Below, piece by piece: positions 17,430 through 25,659 of a DNA stretch of 64,000 nucleotides. Positions within the stretch are counted from its first letter, which is position 1; each line of letters opens with the position of its first letter. The position numbers and the translations under genes were made by a program. Source of the DNA: JAKAXG01 sp035702985 (GTDB taxonomy: Bacteria > Actinomycetota > Acidimicrobiia > Acidimicrobiales > Palsa-688); NCBI GenBank assembly GCA_035702985.1, contig DASSZD010000161.1, positions 46,487 to 110,486 on the forward strand, given 5' to 3'. The notes beneath the pieces are model-generated. The model saw only the letters and a list, made by a program, of their open reading frames with translations. It was not told where the DNA came from and did no database searches.

Positions 17430-18497
17430 TCAGCGGACCGGCCCCAGCCCGTAGGCGCCTTGGTCGTCGGCGGCGGTGCCGAGGCGCCCTAGGAGGACGG
17501 CGGTGATCTCCGGTCTCACCTTCTGGGTGATCGACCACAGGAACGTCCCGTACACGACACCGGCGCGGTAGCCGGCCCACACCTCGGCCCAGCCCGGGAC
17601 GGGGACGCCCTCGGCCGAGCGCCGGTCGAGGTAGTGGGCCAGGAGGTCGTGCTCGCAACGGCGGCGGTCCCCGGGCGACAGCGAAGAGGCCACGTGGTAG
17701 CCGACGTCGATGCCCCACATGCCGGGCTGCACCAGCTGCCAGTCGAGCAGCCCGAACCGGCCGGAGGCGGAGCGGTACAGGTTCCCGAGGTGGGCGTCGC
17801 CGTGCAGCAGGCACCACGCCGTCGCCTCCTCGGAGATGGCCGGCAGGCGCCGGTAGGCGCCGAGCAGCCCGGCGCCGTCCCGCGCCCCGGCCGGGACCTG
17901 CGTTCCCACGGGCCCGTCGAACTGGGCCTGGATGTCCTCGGCGGTGCGGCCCCCGGTGGTGGCGGCGATCCTCGGGACCAGCCAGGGCGCGGCCCGTCCC
18001 CCGGGTCGGCCCCAGCTGCGGCCGTGCAGCACGGCGTACATCTCGAGGGTCTCGGCTACCTCCGTCGGGGTGTGGGCGACGGCCGGGTCCACGAACACCC
18101 CGCCGGCGGCGCCCAGGTCCTCGGTGATCACCACCCCGTGGCCGGTGCCGCCGTCGACGTCGGCGTACACGGACCGCAGCGTCGCCACGCCGGTCGAGCC
18201 GGCCATGTCCCGGTAGAAGGCGGCCTCGGCCTCGCCCGCCCGGCGGTAGGCCCAGTTGCCGGTGTCGGAGAAGTAGCCCTTGGCGCACAGCCCCGCCGGC
18301 AGGCCCGGGGGAAGGCCGCCCTCGCACTCGATGGCGAACAGGGCGTTGGTCGACACGCGGGTCATGACCGCTCCCGGGGCCACCGCCGTCACCACCACCC
18401 CCGGGTACTTGGGGGCCAGGGCGGCGGTCAGCCACCCCGGGGTGAGCAGCTCCTCCAGGGTCTCGGGCACGCCCACGCCGGCGTGGTGCTCGGCCAC
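17430..18497 (-). CDS. APH-family phosphotransferase (choline/aminoglycoside kinase fold)
   Basis: 355 residues. 'CLLHGDAHLGNLY' is the catalytic loop (HGDxHxxN) and 'FGLLDWQLVQPG' the metal-binding DxD/DW motif of the APH/choline-kinase superfamily; 'CAKGYF' in the N-lobe holds the ATP lysine. Homologues with this layout often sit in lipid or xenobiotic degradation loci of actinobacteria and are annotated only as phosphotransferases; the substrate is unknown. GTG start with a strong AAGGAGG four to six bases upstream. Divergent from the catabolic operon, sharing an intergenic region of only 76 nt. Confidence 0.8.
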   Translation of the reverse strand: MAEHHAGVGVPETLEELLTPGWLTAALAPKYPGVVVTAVAPGAVMTRVSTNALFAIECEGGLPPGLPAGLCAKGYFSDTGNWAYRRAGEAEAAFYRDMAGSTGVATLRSVYADVDGGTGHGVVITEDLGAAGGVFVDPAVAHTPTEVAETLEMYAVLHGRSWGRPGGRAAPWLVPRIAATTGGRTAEDIQAQFDGPVGTQVPAGARDGAGLLGAYRRLPAISEEATAWCLLHGDAHLGNLYRSASGRFGLLDWQLVQPGMWGIDVGYHVASSLSPGDRRRCEHDLLAHYLDRRSAEGVPVPGWAEVWAGYRAGVVYGTFLWSITQKVRPEITAVLLGRLGTAADDQGAYGLGPVR

Positions 18498-18506
18498 GGC
18501 CCCTCC

Positions 18507-18535
18507 TTGACGAAATAGTAGGTTCCCTGTAAAGG
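18507..18535 (+). promoter_or_regulatory. candidate promoter of the catabolic operon
   Basis: TTGACG at 18507-18512 and TAAAGG at 18530-18535 are separated by 17 nt and precede the aldehyde dehydrogenase start by about 40 nt. The region is less GC-rich than its surroundings. The -35 hexamer overlaps the ribosome site of the divergent phosphotransferase, so part of the match may be fortuitous. Confidence 0.3.
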
Positions 18536-18573
18536 TAGAACATCGATCTACCGCAGAGGGGGGTTGGGTACCG

Positions 18574-20049
18574 GTGGGAACCGATCTGATCGAGCCCAGG
18601 GCGTCCTACGTGGCCGGCCGGTGGGTGGACGGCGACGCCGGGCTGCGGGTCGAGAACCCCGCCGACGAGTCCACCGTCTGCGAGGTGTCGGTCACCCCCG
18701 CAGCCGAGATCCGCCGGGCGGTGTCCGAGGCCCGCGGCGCGTTCGACCGGGGGGTGTGGGCCGGGGCGCCGGCCGCCGAGCGGGCTCGGGTCCTGCACCG
18801 CTTCGTGGACCATCTCGAGGGCCTGAAGGATGCCTGGGTCGCCACCATGGTGGCCGAGGCCGGGCAGCCCCCGATGTTCGCCGAGATGGCGCAGTACAAC
18901 GCCGGGATCACCTACGCCCGGGCCACCATCGAGCTGTTCCGGTCCCTGCCCGAGGAGGAGCCCAACCCGCTGCCGGTCGACGACCTGGTGCGCGGCCGGG
19001 TGGCGGTCAGCTTCCGGCGCTACGAGCCCGTAGGGGTGGTGACCGCCATCACCCCCTACAACGGGGCGGTGATCATGGGCTTCCAGAAGCTGATCCCCGC
19101 GCTCATGGCCGGCAACTCGGTGGTCCTGCGGCCCAGCCCCCTCACCCCCCTGGCGTCGCTGGCGTTCGGCTCCGCCGCCGACGCCGCCGGCCTGCCCGCC
19201 GGGGTGCTCAGCGTGGTGGTCGAGGCCGGCTCCGACGGGGCCGAGGCGCTGACGTCCGACCCCGCCGTCGACATGGTCTCCTTCACCGGGTCCACCACGG
19301 TGGGACGGCTCATCCTGGCCCAGTCGGCCGCCACCGTGAAACGGGTGGCCCTCGAGCTCGGCGGCAAGTCCGCCCAGATCTACCTTCCCGACGCCCTGCA
19401 CCGCGTCGGCCCGGGTGCCGCCCAGGTGGTGGCCATGACCGCCGGGCAGGCGTGCGTGGCCGCCACCCGGATGCTCGTCCCCGAGGAGCACAAGGACCAG
19501 GTGCTCGAGACGGTGGCCGCCACCTACCGGGCGCTGCGGGTCGGGCCCCCCAGCGACCCGGCGGCCATGATCGGCCCGCTGATCTCCGCCGCCCAGAGGG
19601 AGCGGTGCGAACGGTTCGTGACGCTGGCCGAGGAGGGGGGCGCCAAGGTCGTCCAGGGCGGCGGGCGCCCCGCCGGCCTGGACCGGGGCTACTACTTCGA
19701 GCCCACCGTCATCGACCTGCCCGACAACGCCAACCCCGCCGCCCGGGAGGAGATCTTCGGCCCGGTGATCGGCGTCATCGGCTACCGCGACGTCGACGAC
19801 GCCGTGCGCATCGCCAACGACAGCATCTACGGCCTGTCGTCTCAGGTGTACGGCGCCGACACCCTGGCGGCCACCGCCGTGGCCCGCCGGCTGCGGGCCG
19901 GGGCGGCCAACGTCAACACCGGGATGTTCAGCGCCTACGCGCCGAGCGGGGGCTACAAGCAGAGCGGTCTCGGGCGCGAGCGGGGGATCGAGGGCATCCG
20001 GGCCTTCCAGGAAGTGAAGCACCTGTTGGTCGGCGAGCTGCCGAAATGA
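18574..20049 (+). CDS. NAD(P)-dependent aldehyde dehydrogenase
   Basis: 491 residues, full family length. 'VSFTGSTTVGRLI' is the cofactor loop, 'ALELGGKSAQIYL' carries the general-base Glu, 'MTAGQACVAATR' the catalytic Cys, and 'EEIFGPVIGVI' the conserved late motif. It oxidises an aldehyde to an acid in the cytoplasm. GTG start with a G-rich leader. Probably the first gene of an operon of nine genes to 26852; the following start overlaps its stop region. The substrate is probably an intermediate generated by the P450 and SDR encoded downstream. Confidence 0.93.
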   Translation: MGTDLIEPRASYVAGRWVDGDAGLRVENPADESTVCEVSVTPAAEIRRAVSEARGAFDRGVWAGAPAAERARVLHRFVDHLEGLKDAWVATMVAEAGQPPMFAEMAQYNAGITYARATIELFRSLPEEEPNPLPVDDLVRGRVAVSFRRYEPVGVVTAITPYNGAVIMGFQKLIPALMAGNSVVLRPSPLTPLASLAFGSAADAAGLPAGVLSVVVEAGSDGAEALTSDPAVDMVSFTGSTTVGRLILAQSAATVKRVALELGGKSAQIYLPDALHRVGPGAAQVVAMTAGQACVAATRMLVPEEHKDQVLETVAATYRALRVGPPSDPAAMIGPLISAAQRERCERFVTLAEEGGAKVVQGGGRPAGLDRGYYFEPTVIDLPDNANPAAREEIFGPVIGVIGYRDVDDAVRIANDSIYGLSSQVYGADTLAATAVARRLRAGAANVNTGMFSAYAPSGGYKQSGLGRERGIEGIRAFQEVKHLLVGELPK

Positions 20050-20069
20050 GCGCGGAAGCGGGAGGGAAC

Positions 20070-21275
20070 ATGACGAGGGAAGCGAACCTGGACTGGCTGA
20101 TCTCCGTCGACGACCACATCCTCGAGCCCCCCAATCTGTGGGTGGACCGGGTGGCGGCCAAGGACCGCGACCGGGCGCCGCACATGGAGCTCATCGACGG
20201 GATGGACTACTGGGTCTACGACGGCAAGCGCTACCCGAGCTCGGGGCTGTCGGCGTGCGCCGGCAAGTCCAAGGAGGAGTTCAGCCCCGAGCCGCTGCCG
20301 TACTCGGAGATGCGCGCCGGGTGCTACGACGCCCGGGCCCGCGTCGAGGACATGGACCGGGCCGGCATCCTGGCCTCACTGTGCTTCCCCACCATCACCC
20401 GGTTCTGCGGGCAGCTGTTCATGGAGGCCAGCGACCGGGAGTTCGGGTTCGAGTGCCTGCAGCACTACAACGACTGGATCGTCGAGGAGTGGTGCGGGGC
20501 CGCCCCCGGCCGGTACATCCCGCTCATGCTCATCCCCATGTGGGATCCGGCGCTGGCGGCGAGGGAGATGCAGCGCATGGCGGCCCGGGGCGTCACCGCC
20601 TTCGCCTTCTCGGAGAACCCAGCCCCCATCGGCCTGCCGACCATCCACGACAAGGACCGCTACTGGGATCCTGTCATGTCCACTGCCAACGAGCTGGGGA
20701 TGGTGGCGTCGATGCACGTGGGCTCGTCGTCGCAGGTCCCTCAGATAGCTCCCGACTCGCCGTTCATGGCCAACCTGGCTTGGGGCGCCATCCGCACGTC
20801 GGGGGCCATGCTCTCCTGGCTGTTCAGCGGCATGTTCCAGAGGTACCCGAACCTCAAGATCGCCCTGTCGGAGGGCGAGATCGGCTGGATGCCGTACTTC
20901 CTCGAGCGGGCCGAGCAGGTCCTCGACAAGCAGCGCCACTGGGTGGCCAAGGGCCAGCGCTTCATGGACCACGGCAGCGGCGGCGACGTCGACCTCGACA
21001 CCCTCAACGTGCGCGAGCTGTTCCGCGACCACGTCTACGGGTGCTTCATCGAGGACCACCACGGCGTCGCCAGCATCGACGAGATCGGCGCCGACAACAT
21101 CATGTGCGAGACCGACTACCCCCACTCGGACTCCACCTGGCCCAACTGCATCACCGCCGTGAAGAAGGTGATCGGCCATCTCCCCGCCGACACCCAGTAC
21201 AAGCTCCTGCGCGGCAACGCCGAGAAGCTCTACCGGTTCACCCCGGCCGAGCCCCCGGTGGCGGCCGGTGCCTGA
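20070..21275 (+). CDS. amidohydrolase-2 family metal-dependent hydrolase
   Basis: 401 residues. 'ISVDDHILEPPNLW' supplies the first metal-binding DxH, 'MHVGSSSQ' the middle His and 'MCETDYPHSDSTWPN' the late Asp/His of the TIM-barrel amidohydrolase-2 family, whose members hydrolyse or decarboxylate ring-derived acids. The ATG at 20070 is selected because GGAGGG stands 3-8 nt before it; an in-frame ATG at 20046 overlaps the dehydrogenase stop but lacks a site. Common in actinobacterial steroid/terpenoid loci next to Ltp and P450 genes. Exact substrate unknown. Confidence 0.85.
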   Translation: MTREANLDWLISVDDHILEPPNLWVDRVAAKDRDRAPHMELIDGMDYWVYDGKRYPSSGLSACAGKSKEEFSPEPLPYSEMRAGCYDARARVEDMDRAGILASLCFPTITRFCGQLFMEASDREFGFECLQHYNDWIVEEWCGAAPGRYIPLMLIPMWDPALAAREMQRMAARGVTAFAFSENPAPIGLPTIHDKDRYWDPVMSTANELGMVASMHVGSSSQVPQIAPDSPFMANLAWGAIRTSGAMLSWLFSGMFQRYPNLKIALSEGEIGWMPYFLERAEQVLDKQRHWVAKGQRFMDHGSGGDVDLDTLNVRELFRDHVYGCFIEDHHGVASIDEIGADNIMCETDYPHSDSTWPNCITAVKKVIGHLPADTQYKLLRGNAEKLYRFTPAEPPVAAGA

Positions 21276-21489
21276 CCGGCCCGGAGATTTGTCCATATCG
21301 GTCGACCGGGCGCGGTGCATGGGCAGCGGGATGTGCGTCATGTACGCCCCCGCCACCTTCGGCCACGACGACCACACCAAGGCGGTGGTGCTCGACGCCG
21401 CCGGCGACCCCATCGAGAGCATCCGGACCGCGGTCGAGGCCTGCCCGACCGGGGCCATCACGGTGCTCACCGACCCGGAAGGAGCGTGA
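21268..21489 (+). CDS. [3Fe-4S]-type ferredoxin
   Basis: 73 residues starting at a GTG that overlaps the preceding gene. 'ARCMGSGMCVMYAP' and 'VEACPTGAITV' give three cluster cysteines (CX5C...CP) with Gly/Ser where a fourth Cys would stand, the pattern of the small 3Fe-4S ferredoxins that deliver electrons to bacterial cytochromes P450. The P450 gene is two genes downstream in the same operon, so it is the obvious partner; a ferredoxin reductase is not encoded here. Confidence 0.9.
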   Translation: MPDRPGDLSISVDRARCMGSGMCVMYAPATFGHDDHTKAVVLDAAGDPIESIRTAVEACPTGAITVLTDPEGA

Positions 21490-21496
21490 AGGGCAA

Positions 21497-22273
21497 GTGC
21501 AGCTCGAAGGCAAGAAGGCGGTGATCACCGGGGCCGGCTCCGGCGTCGGCCGGGCGTCGGCGGTGCGCTTCGCCGAGGAAGGGGCGGCCGTGCTGTGCGC
21601 CGACATCGACCTCGACCGGGCCAAGGAGACGGTCGCGCTGATCGAGGCGGCCGGCGGGACGGCCGTCGCCGAGCGCACCGACGTGTCCCGGGACGGCGAC
21701 GTGGCCGCCATGATCGCCGCCGCCGTGGACCGCTTCGGCCGTCTCGACATCGTGTTCAACAACGTCGGCGTCCCCACCCCCCGCCTCGGCCTGGCGTTCG
21801 AGGACCACACCGTCGACGACTTCGAGCGTCTGACCGCCGTCAACTTCCGGGGCGTGTTCCTCGGGTGCAAGCACGCCGTGATCCAGTACAAGAAGCAGGG
21901 CGGCGGCGGCGTGATACTCAACACCGGCTCCGTCGCCGGTCTGGTGGGCTGGGGCGGCACCGTGTACGGCGCCACCAAGGGGGCCGTCCACCAGCTCACC
22001 AGGGCGGTGGCGGTGGAGGCGGCGCCGGCCGGTATCCGGGTCAACGCCATCTGCCCGGCCGGGATGCCCTACACCAACTTCGCCTCCGCCGGCGGGATGC
22101 CGCCGGGGACCGACATCGACCAGGTGGCCAGCCACGTCGGCGCCATGCACCCCCTCGGCCGGCCGATCACCGCCGAGGACTGCGCCGAGGCCGCCGTGTA
22201 CCTCTGCTCGGACCGGGCCGCCAACGTCACGGGCGTGCTGCTGCCCGTCGACGGCGGTTACGTCGCCCGATGA
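21497..22273 (+). CDS. short-chain dehydrogenase/reductase
   Basis: 258 residues. 'AVITGAGSGVGRASAV' is the TGxxxGxG cofactor loop, 'DIVFNNVG' the NNxG motif, Ser in 'NTGSVAGLVG', and 'YGATKGA' the catalytic YxxxK; 'LLPVDGGYVA' closes the fold. Classical NAD(P)-dependent SDR acting on an alcohol or ketone. GTG start at 21497 has GAAGGG close upstream. Lies between the ferredoxin and P450 genes, presumably oxidising the hydroxyl that the P450 introduces. Confidence 0.9.
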   Translation: MQLEGKKAVITGAGSGVGRASAVRFAEEGAAVLCADIDLDRAKETVALIEAAGGTAVAERTDVSRDGDVAAMIAAAVDRFGRLDIVFNNVGVPTPRLGLAFEDHTVDDFERLTAVNFRGVFLGCKHAVIQYKKQGGGGVILNTGSVAGLVGWGGTVYGATKGAVHQLTRAVAVEAAPAGIRVNAICPAGMPYTNFASAGGMPPGTDIDQVASHVGAMHPLGRPITAEDCAEAAVYLCSDRAANVTGVLLPVDGGYVAR

Positions 22274-22289
22274 GCCCGACGGTGCGCCC

Positions 22290-23555
22290 ATGAGCGACAC
22301 CCACCAGGTCCTCGACCTCGACCGGGTCCGGCGGATCTTCGACCTGGCCGGCAGCTACATGGTCTGGACGGGAGGGGGCTACACCGAGGACCCCTACCCC
22401 GCCTGGCACCGGCTGCGCGACCGGGCGGCGGTGCAGCCGGGCATCGTCCACGAGCTGATGGGCGTCACCGACCCCCTCGGCTTCCACGGCCTGCCCGAGC
22501 CCGACCGGGTGCACTACTCGGCGTTCAGCTGGGCGGCCTGCGACGCCGTCTATCGCAACGAGGAGGTCTTCGCGTCCTCGGCGGGGCCGGTCGACATCGA
22601 GCACGGCCCGATCGGCCCGACCAACAGCATGCTGTCCATGAACGGCCCGCAGCACCGCCGGTACCGGGCCCTGGTGCAGCCGTCGTTCGGCCCCGTGCGG
22701 GCCCGGTGGTGGATCGAGAACTGGATCGACGCCGCCGTGCACGCCCTCATCGACTGCTTCGAGGACCGCGGGCGCGCCGAGCTCAACGTCGAGTTCTGCG
22801 CCGCCATCCCCGTCCTGACCATCACCGGCAGCTTCGGCGTCCCGGTGGAGCAGGCCCTGGACATCCGCGAGACGGCCGCCCGCCGCCCGGAGCTGCTGGT
22901 GGACATCCTGGCCCCCATAGTGGCCGCCCGCCGGGAGGAGCCCGAGGACGACCTCATCAGCGTGCTGGTGCAGTCGGAGATCACCGGTGACGACGGCCGC
23001 ACCCACCGCCTGAGCGACGCCGAGATCCACTCGTTCTCCGCCCTCCTGCTGGCCGCCGGCTCGGGCACCACCTGGAAGCAGATGGGCATAGTGCTGGCCG
23101 CCCTGCTGCAACGCCCGGAGCTGCTGGCGGCGGTGCGGGCCGACCGGGCCCTGCTCCGGTCCGCCATCGAGGAGTCCCTGCGCTGGATGCCCACCGACCC
23201 CATGTTCTCCCGCTTCGTCACCCGCGACACCGAGCTGGCCGGCGCCCACCTGCCCGAAGGGGCCGTCATCCACGTGTGCCTGGGGGCGGCCAACCGCGAC
23301 CCCGGGCGGTGGGATCGGCCCGACGAGTTCGACGTCCACCGGCCCCTCAAGCCCACCCTGGCGTTCGGGAGCGGCCCGCACGTCTGCCTCGGCCAGCACG
23401 TGGCCCGGGCGGAGATGACCGTCGCCGTCGGCGCCCTGCTCGACCGGCTGCCGGGGCTGCGCCTCGACCCCGACGCCCCCCCGCCGCGCTACATAGGCCT
23501 GTACGAACGGGGGGCGACCGCCATACCGGTGGTGTTCGACCCCAGGGGGGCGTGA
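22290..23555 (+). CDS. cytochrome P450
   Basis: 421 residues. The haem loop 'AFGSGPHVCLGQHVAR' with the axial Cys lies near residue 369, the K-helix 'EESLRW' gives ExxR, and the I-helix 'LLLAAGSGTTWKQM' provides the oxygen-activation Thr. Soluble class I bacterial P450; the preceding ferredoxin is its likely electron donor. The substrate is probably a terpenoid, steroid or alkyl chain, judging by the lipid-transfer-type thiolase and CoA transferase downstream. Stop overlaps the next start region (GTGA). Confidence 0.94.
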   Translation: MSDTHQVLDLDRVRRIFDLAGSYMVWTGGGYTEDPYPAWHRLRDRAAVQPGIVHELMGVTDPLGFHGLPEPDRVHYSAFSWAACDAVYRNEEVFASSAGPVDIEHGPIGPTNSMLSMNGPQHRRYRALVQPSFGPVRARWWIENWIDAAVHALIDCFEDRGRAELNVEFCAAIPVLTITGSFGVPVEQALDIRETAARRPELLVDILAPIVAARREEPEDDLISVLVQSEITGDDGRTHRLSDAEIHSFSALLLAAGSGTTWKQMGIVLAALLQRPELLAAVRADRALLRSAIEESLRWMPTDPMFSRFVTRDTELAGAHLPEGAVIHVCLGAANRDPGRWDRPDEFDVHRPLKPTLAFGSGPHVCLGQHVARAEMTVAVGALLDRLPGLRLDPDAPPPRYIGLYERGATAIPVVFDPRGA

Positions 23556-23557
23556 CC

Positions 23558-23992
23558 GTGAGCGAACCGACCTACCGGCCCCCCAACGTGTCCCTGCTGG
23601 GAGAGGAGCACATCCGCCGCTACCGCCAGACCGGTGGCGAGGAGGGCTACATCTGGAACGGCGTGCCCACGCTCCTGCTGACCACGACCGGCCGGCGCAG
23701 CGGCCAGGCCCGCACCAGCGCCCTGATCTTCGGCCGCGACGGCGACGACTACCTCGTGGTGGCGTCCACGGGCGGAGCCCCCAGGCACCCCAGCTGGTAC
23801 CTGAACCTGACCGGACACCCCGAGGCCGAGATCCAGGTCCGCCGCCAGCACATCCCGGTAGTGGCCCGCACGGCCGGCGTCGACGAGAAGCCCCGGCTGT
23901 GGAGCATCATGACGGGCGTGTGGCCCAACTACGACGTGTACCAGAGCCGTACCGACCGGGCGATCCCCGTCGTCGTGCTCTCGCCCAGGTAG
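23558..23992 (+). CDS. Ddn-type deazaflavin (F420)-dependent nitroreductase family protein
   Basis: 144 residues. 'PTLLLTTTGRRSGQARTSAL' and 'HPSWYLNLTGHPEAEIQ' are the two hallmark blocks of the F420-binding split-barrel family that includes mycobacterial Ddn. Members reduce quinones, enones or nitro groups with reduced F420 and often sit at the membrane. The GTG at 23558 is preferred over one at 23552 because the AGGGGGG site at 23544-23550 is then 7 nt away. In this operon it may reduce an unsaturated intermediate. Confidence 0.88.
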   Translation: MSEPTYRPPNVSLLGEEHIRRYRQTGGEEGYIWNGVPTLLLTTTGRRSGQARTSALIFGRDGDDYLVVASTGGAPRHPSWYLNLTGHPEAEIQVRRQHIPVVARTAGVDEKPRLWSIMTGVWPNYDVYQSRTDRAIPVVVLSPR

Positions 23993-23995
23993 GCG

Positions 23996-25243
23996 GTGAC
24001 CACCACCTCCGCCCCCGCCGGGGCCGCCCCGCCCGGGGGAGGGGCGTTCGAGGGTGTCCGGGTCGTCGAGCTGGCCCAGTGGGTGTTCGTGCCCGTGGCC
24101 GGGGCCCTCCTGGCCGACTGGGGCGCCGACGTGGTCCACATCGAGCCCCGCGAGGGCGACCCCTACCGGGGGCTGGCCACCCAGGGCATCGGCACCGACC
24201 GCGGCGGCGTGAACCTGTCCCTGGCGCTGGCCAACAGGGGGAAGCGCTCCATCGCCCTCGACGTGCGCCGCGACGGCGGCACGGAGGTGCTGCACCGCCT
24301 GCTCGAGTCCGCCGACGTCTTCTTGACCAACATGCGACCCAAGGCGCTGTCGCGCCTCGGCCTCGACGCCGAGTCGGTCGCCGAGCGTCACCCCCGGCTG
24401 GTCTACGCCCGCGGCAGCGGGTACGGCCCTCACGGGCCCGACGCCGACCAGGCCGGCTACGACGCCACCGCCTTCTGGTCGCGCGGCGGGATGGCGCACG
24501 TGCTGACCCCCCCGGAGCGGGACTATCCCATCGGGCAGCGGGGGGCCATGGGGGACCGCAACGGGGCGCTGGCCCTGGCGTTCGGCATCGCCGCCGCCCT
24601 GCTCAAGCGGACCCGCACCGGCACGGGGTCGGTCGTCGACGTGTCGCTGCTCGGGACGGCCATGTGGACCCTCTCCTCCGACATCCTGGCCGCCCTCGGC
24701 GGCGATCAGCCCCGGGCCATGGCCGGCCGGGGACCGCTGGTCAACCCGGTGGTCGGGGCCTACCGCACCGGCGACGGGCGCCACATCCAGCTGGTCTTCC
24801 TGCAACCCGACCGCTACTGGGCCGACTTCTGCCGGCTGATCGGCCGGCAGGACATGATCGACGATCCCCGTTTCGCCGACATGGCGGCCCGGCGCGACCA
24901 CGCCGCCGAGTGCGTGGTCGAGCTCGACGCCGAGTTCGCCAAGCGCACCTACGCCGAGTGGAAGGAGCTGCTCGCCGCCCTCGACGCTCCCTGGGCGCCC
25001 ATCCAGTCGGTGCCCGAGCTGCTCGACGACCCCCAGGTGGCGGCCAACGGCTACATCGCCGACGTCGAGGTCGACGGGGCCACGGCCTACCGGTTGCCGG
25101 CGGTGCCGGTGCAGTTCGACGGTCGGGGCCCCGAGATGCGTCGCGGACCCGAGCACGGCGAGCACACCGAGACCGTCCTGGCCGAGCTCGGCTACGGGTG
25201 GGAGGAGATCATCGCCCTGAAGGAGGCCGGGGTGGTCCTGTGA
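23996..25243 (+). CDS. family III CoA transferase (CaiB/BaiF)
   Basis: 415 residues. 'GVRVVELAQWVFVPVAGALL' followed by 'WGADVVHIEPREGDPYR' is the standard N-terminus of class III CoA transferases, and the 'PIGQRGAMGDRNGALALAFG' region holds the conserved catalytic-site Asp (about residue 182). These cytoplasmic enzymes move CoA between carboxylic acids and so activate an acid for beta-oxidation-like breakdown. GTG start, 3 nt after the Ddn-like gene; GTGA overlap with the next gene. Confidence 0.9.
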   Translation: MTTTSAPAGAAPPGGGAFEGVRVVELAQWVFVPVAGALLADWGADVVHIEPREGDPYRGLATQGIGTDRGGVNLSLALANRGKRSIALDVRRDGGTEVLHRLLESADVFLTNMRPKALSRLGLDAESVAERHPRLVYARGSGYGPHGPDADQAGYDATAFWSRGGMAHVLTPPERDYPIGQRGAMGDRNGALALAFGIAAALLKRTRTGTGSVVDVSLLGTAMWTLSSDILAALGGDQPRAMAGRGPLVNPVVGAYRTGDGRHIQLVFLQPDRYWADFCRLIGRQDMIDDPRFADMAARRDHAAECVVELDAEFAKRTYAEWKELLAALDAPWAPIQSVPELLDDPQVAANGYIADVEVDGATAYRLPAVPVQFDGRGPEMRRGPEHGEHTETVLAELGYGWEEIIALKEAGVVL

Positions 25244-25659
25244 GCCGGCCGGTGCCGGTACCCGACGACCAGTCGGCGCCGTACTGGCGGGCGGCCGGCG
25301 AGCACCGCCTGGTCCTGGCCCGGTGCTCGGCCTGCCGGGCCTTCTGCCACCCGCCCGACGTGGTGTGCCCCCGCTGTGGCCGCTCCGACCCCGCCTTCGC
25401 CTTCGAAGAGGTGAGCGGGCGGGGGACGGTGCGCTCGTGGACCGTGATGCGCCAGTCCTTCCTGCCCGGCTTCGACACCGACGTGCCGTTCGTGCTCGTC
25501 GACGTGGAGCTGGCCGAGCAGCCCGACCTGAGGCTGATCGGCCGCCTCCTCGACGGCCCCGGCGCACCCCTGGGCGTCGGTGCCGCGGTGACCGCCGCCT
25601 TCGAGGATCTGCCCGGCGGCGTGTCGGTACCGGCGTTCCGCCTGGCCGGGGGCGGATGA
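25240..25659 (+). CDS. DUF35 OB-fold zinc-ribbon protein (acyl-CoA-associated)
   Basis: 139 residues. An N-terminal rubredoxin-like zinc ribbon 'CSACRAFCHPPDVVCPRCG' (CX2C...CX2C) is followed by an OB-fold ('GRGTVRSWTVM', 'VPFVLVDVEL'). DUF35 proteins bind partner thiolase-like proteins; in steroid side-chain degradation the ChsH2 DUF35 domain pairs with Ltp2 to form a retro-aldolase. Here the next gene, sharing an ATGA overlap, is an Ltp-type thiolase, so the same partnership is likely. Confidence 0.9.
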   Translation: MSRPVPVPDDQSAPYWRAAGEHRLVLARCSACRAFCHPPDVVCPRCGRSDPAFAFEEVSGRGTVRSWTVMRQSFLPGFDTDVPFVLVDVELAEQPDLRLIGRLLDGPGAPLGVGAAVTAAFEDLPGGVSVPAFRLAGGG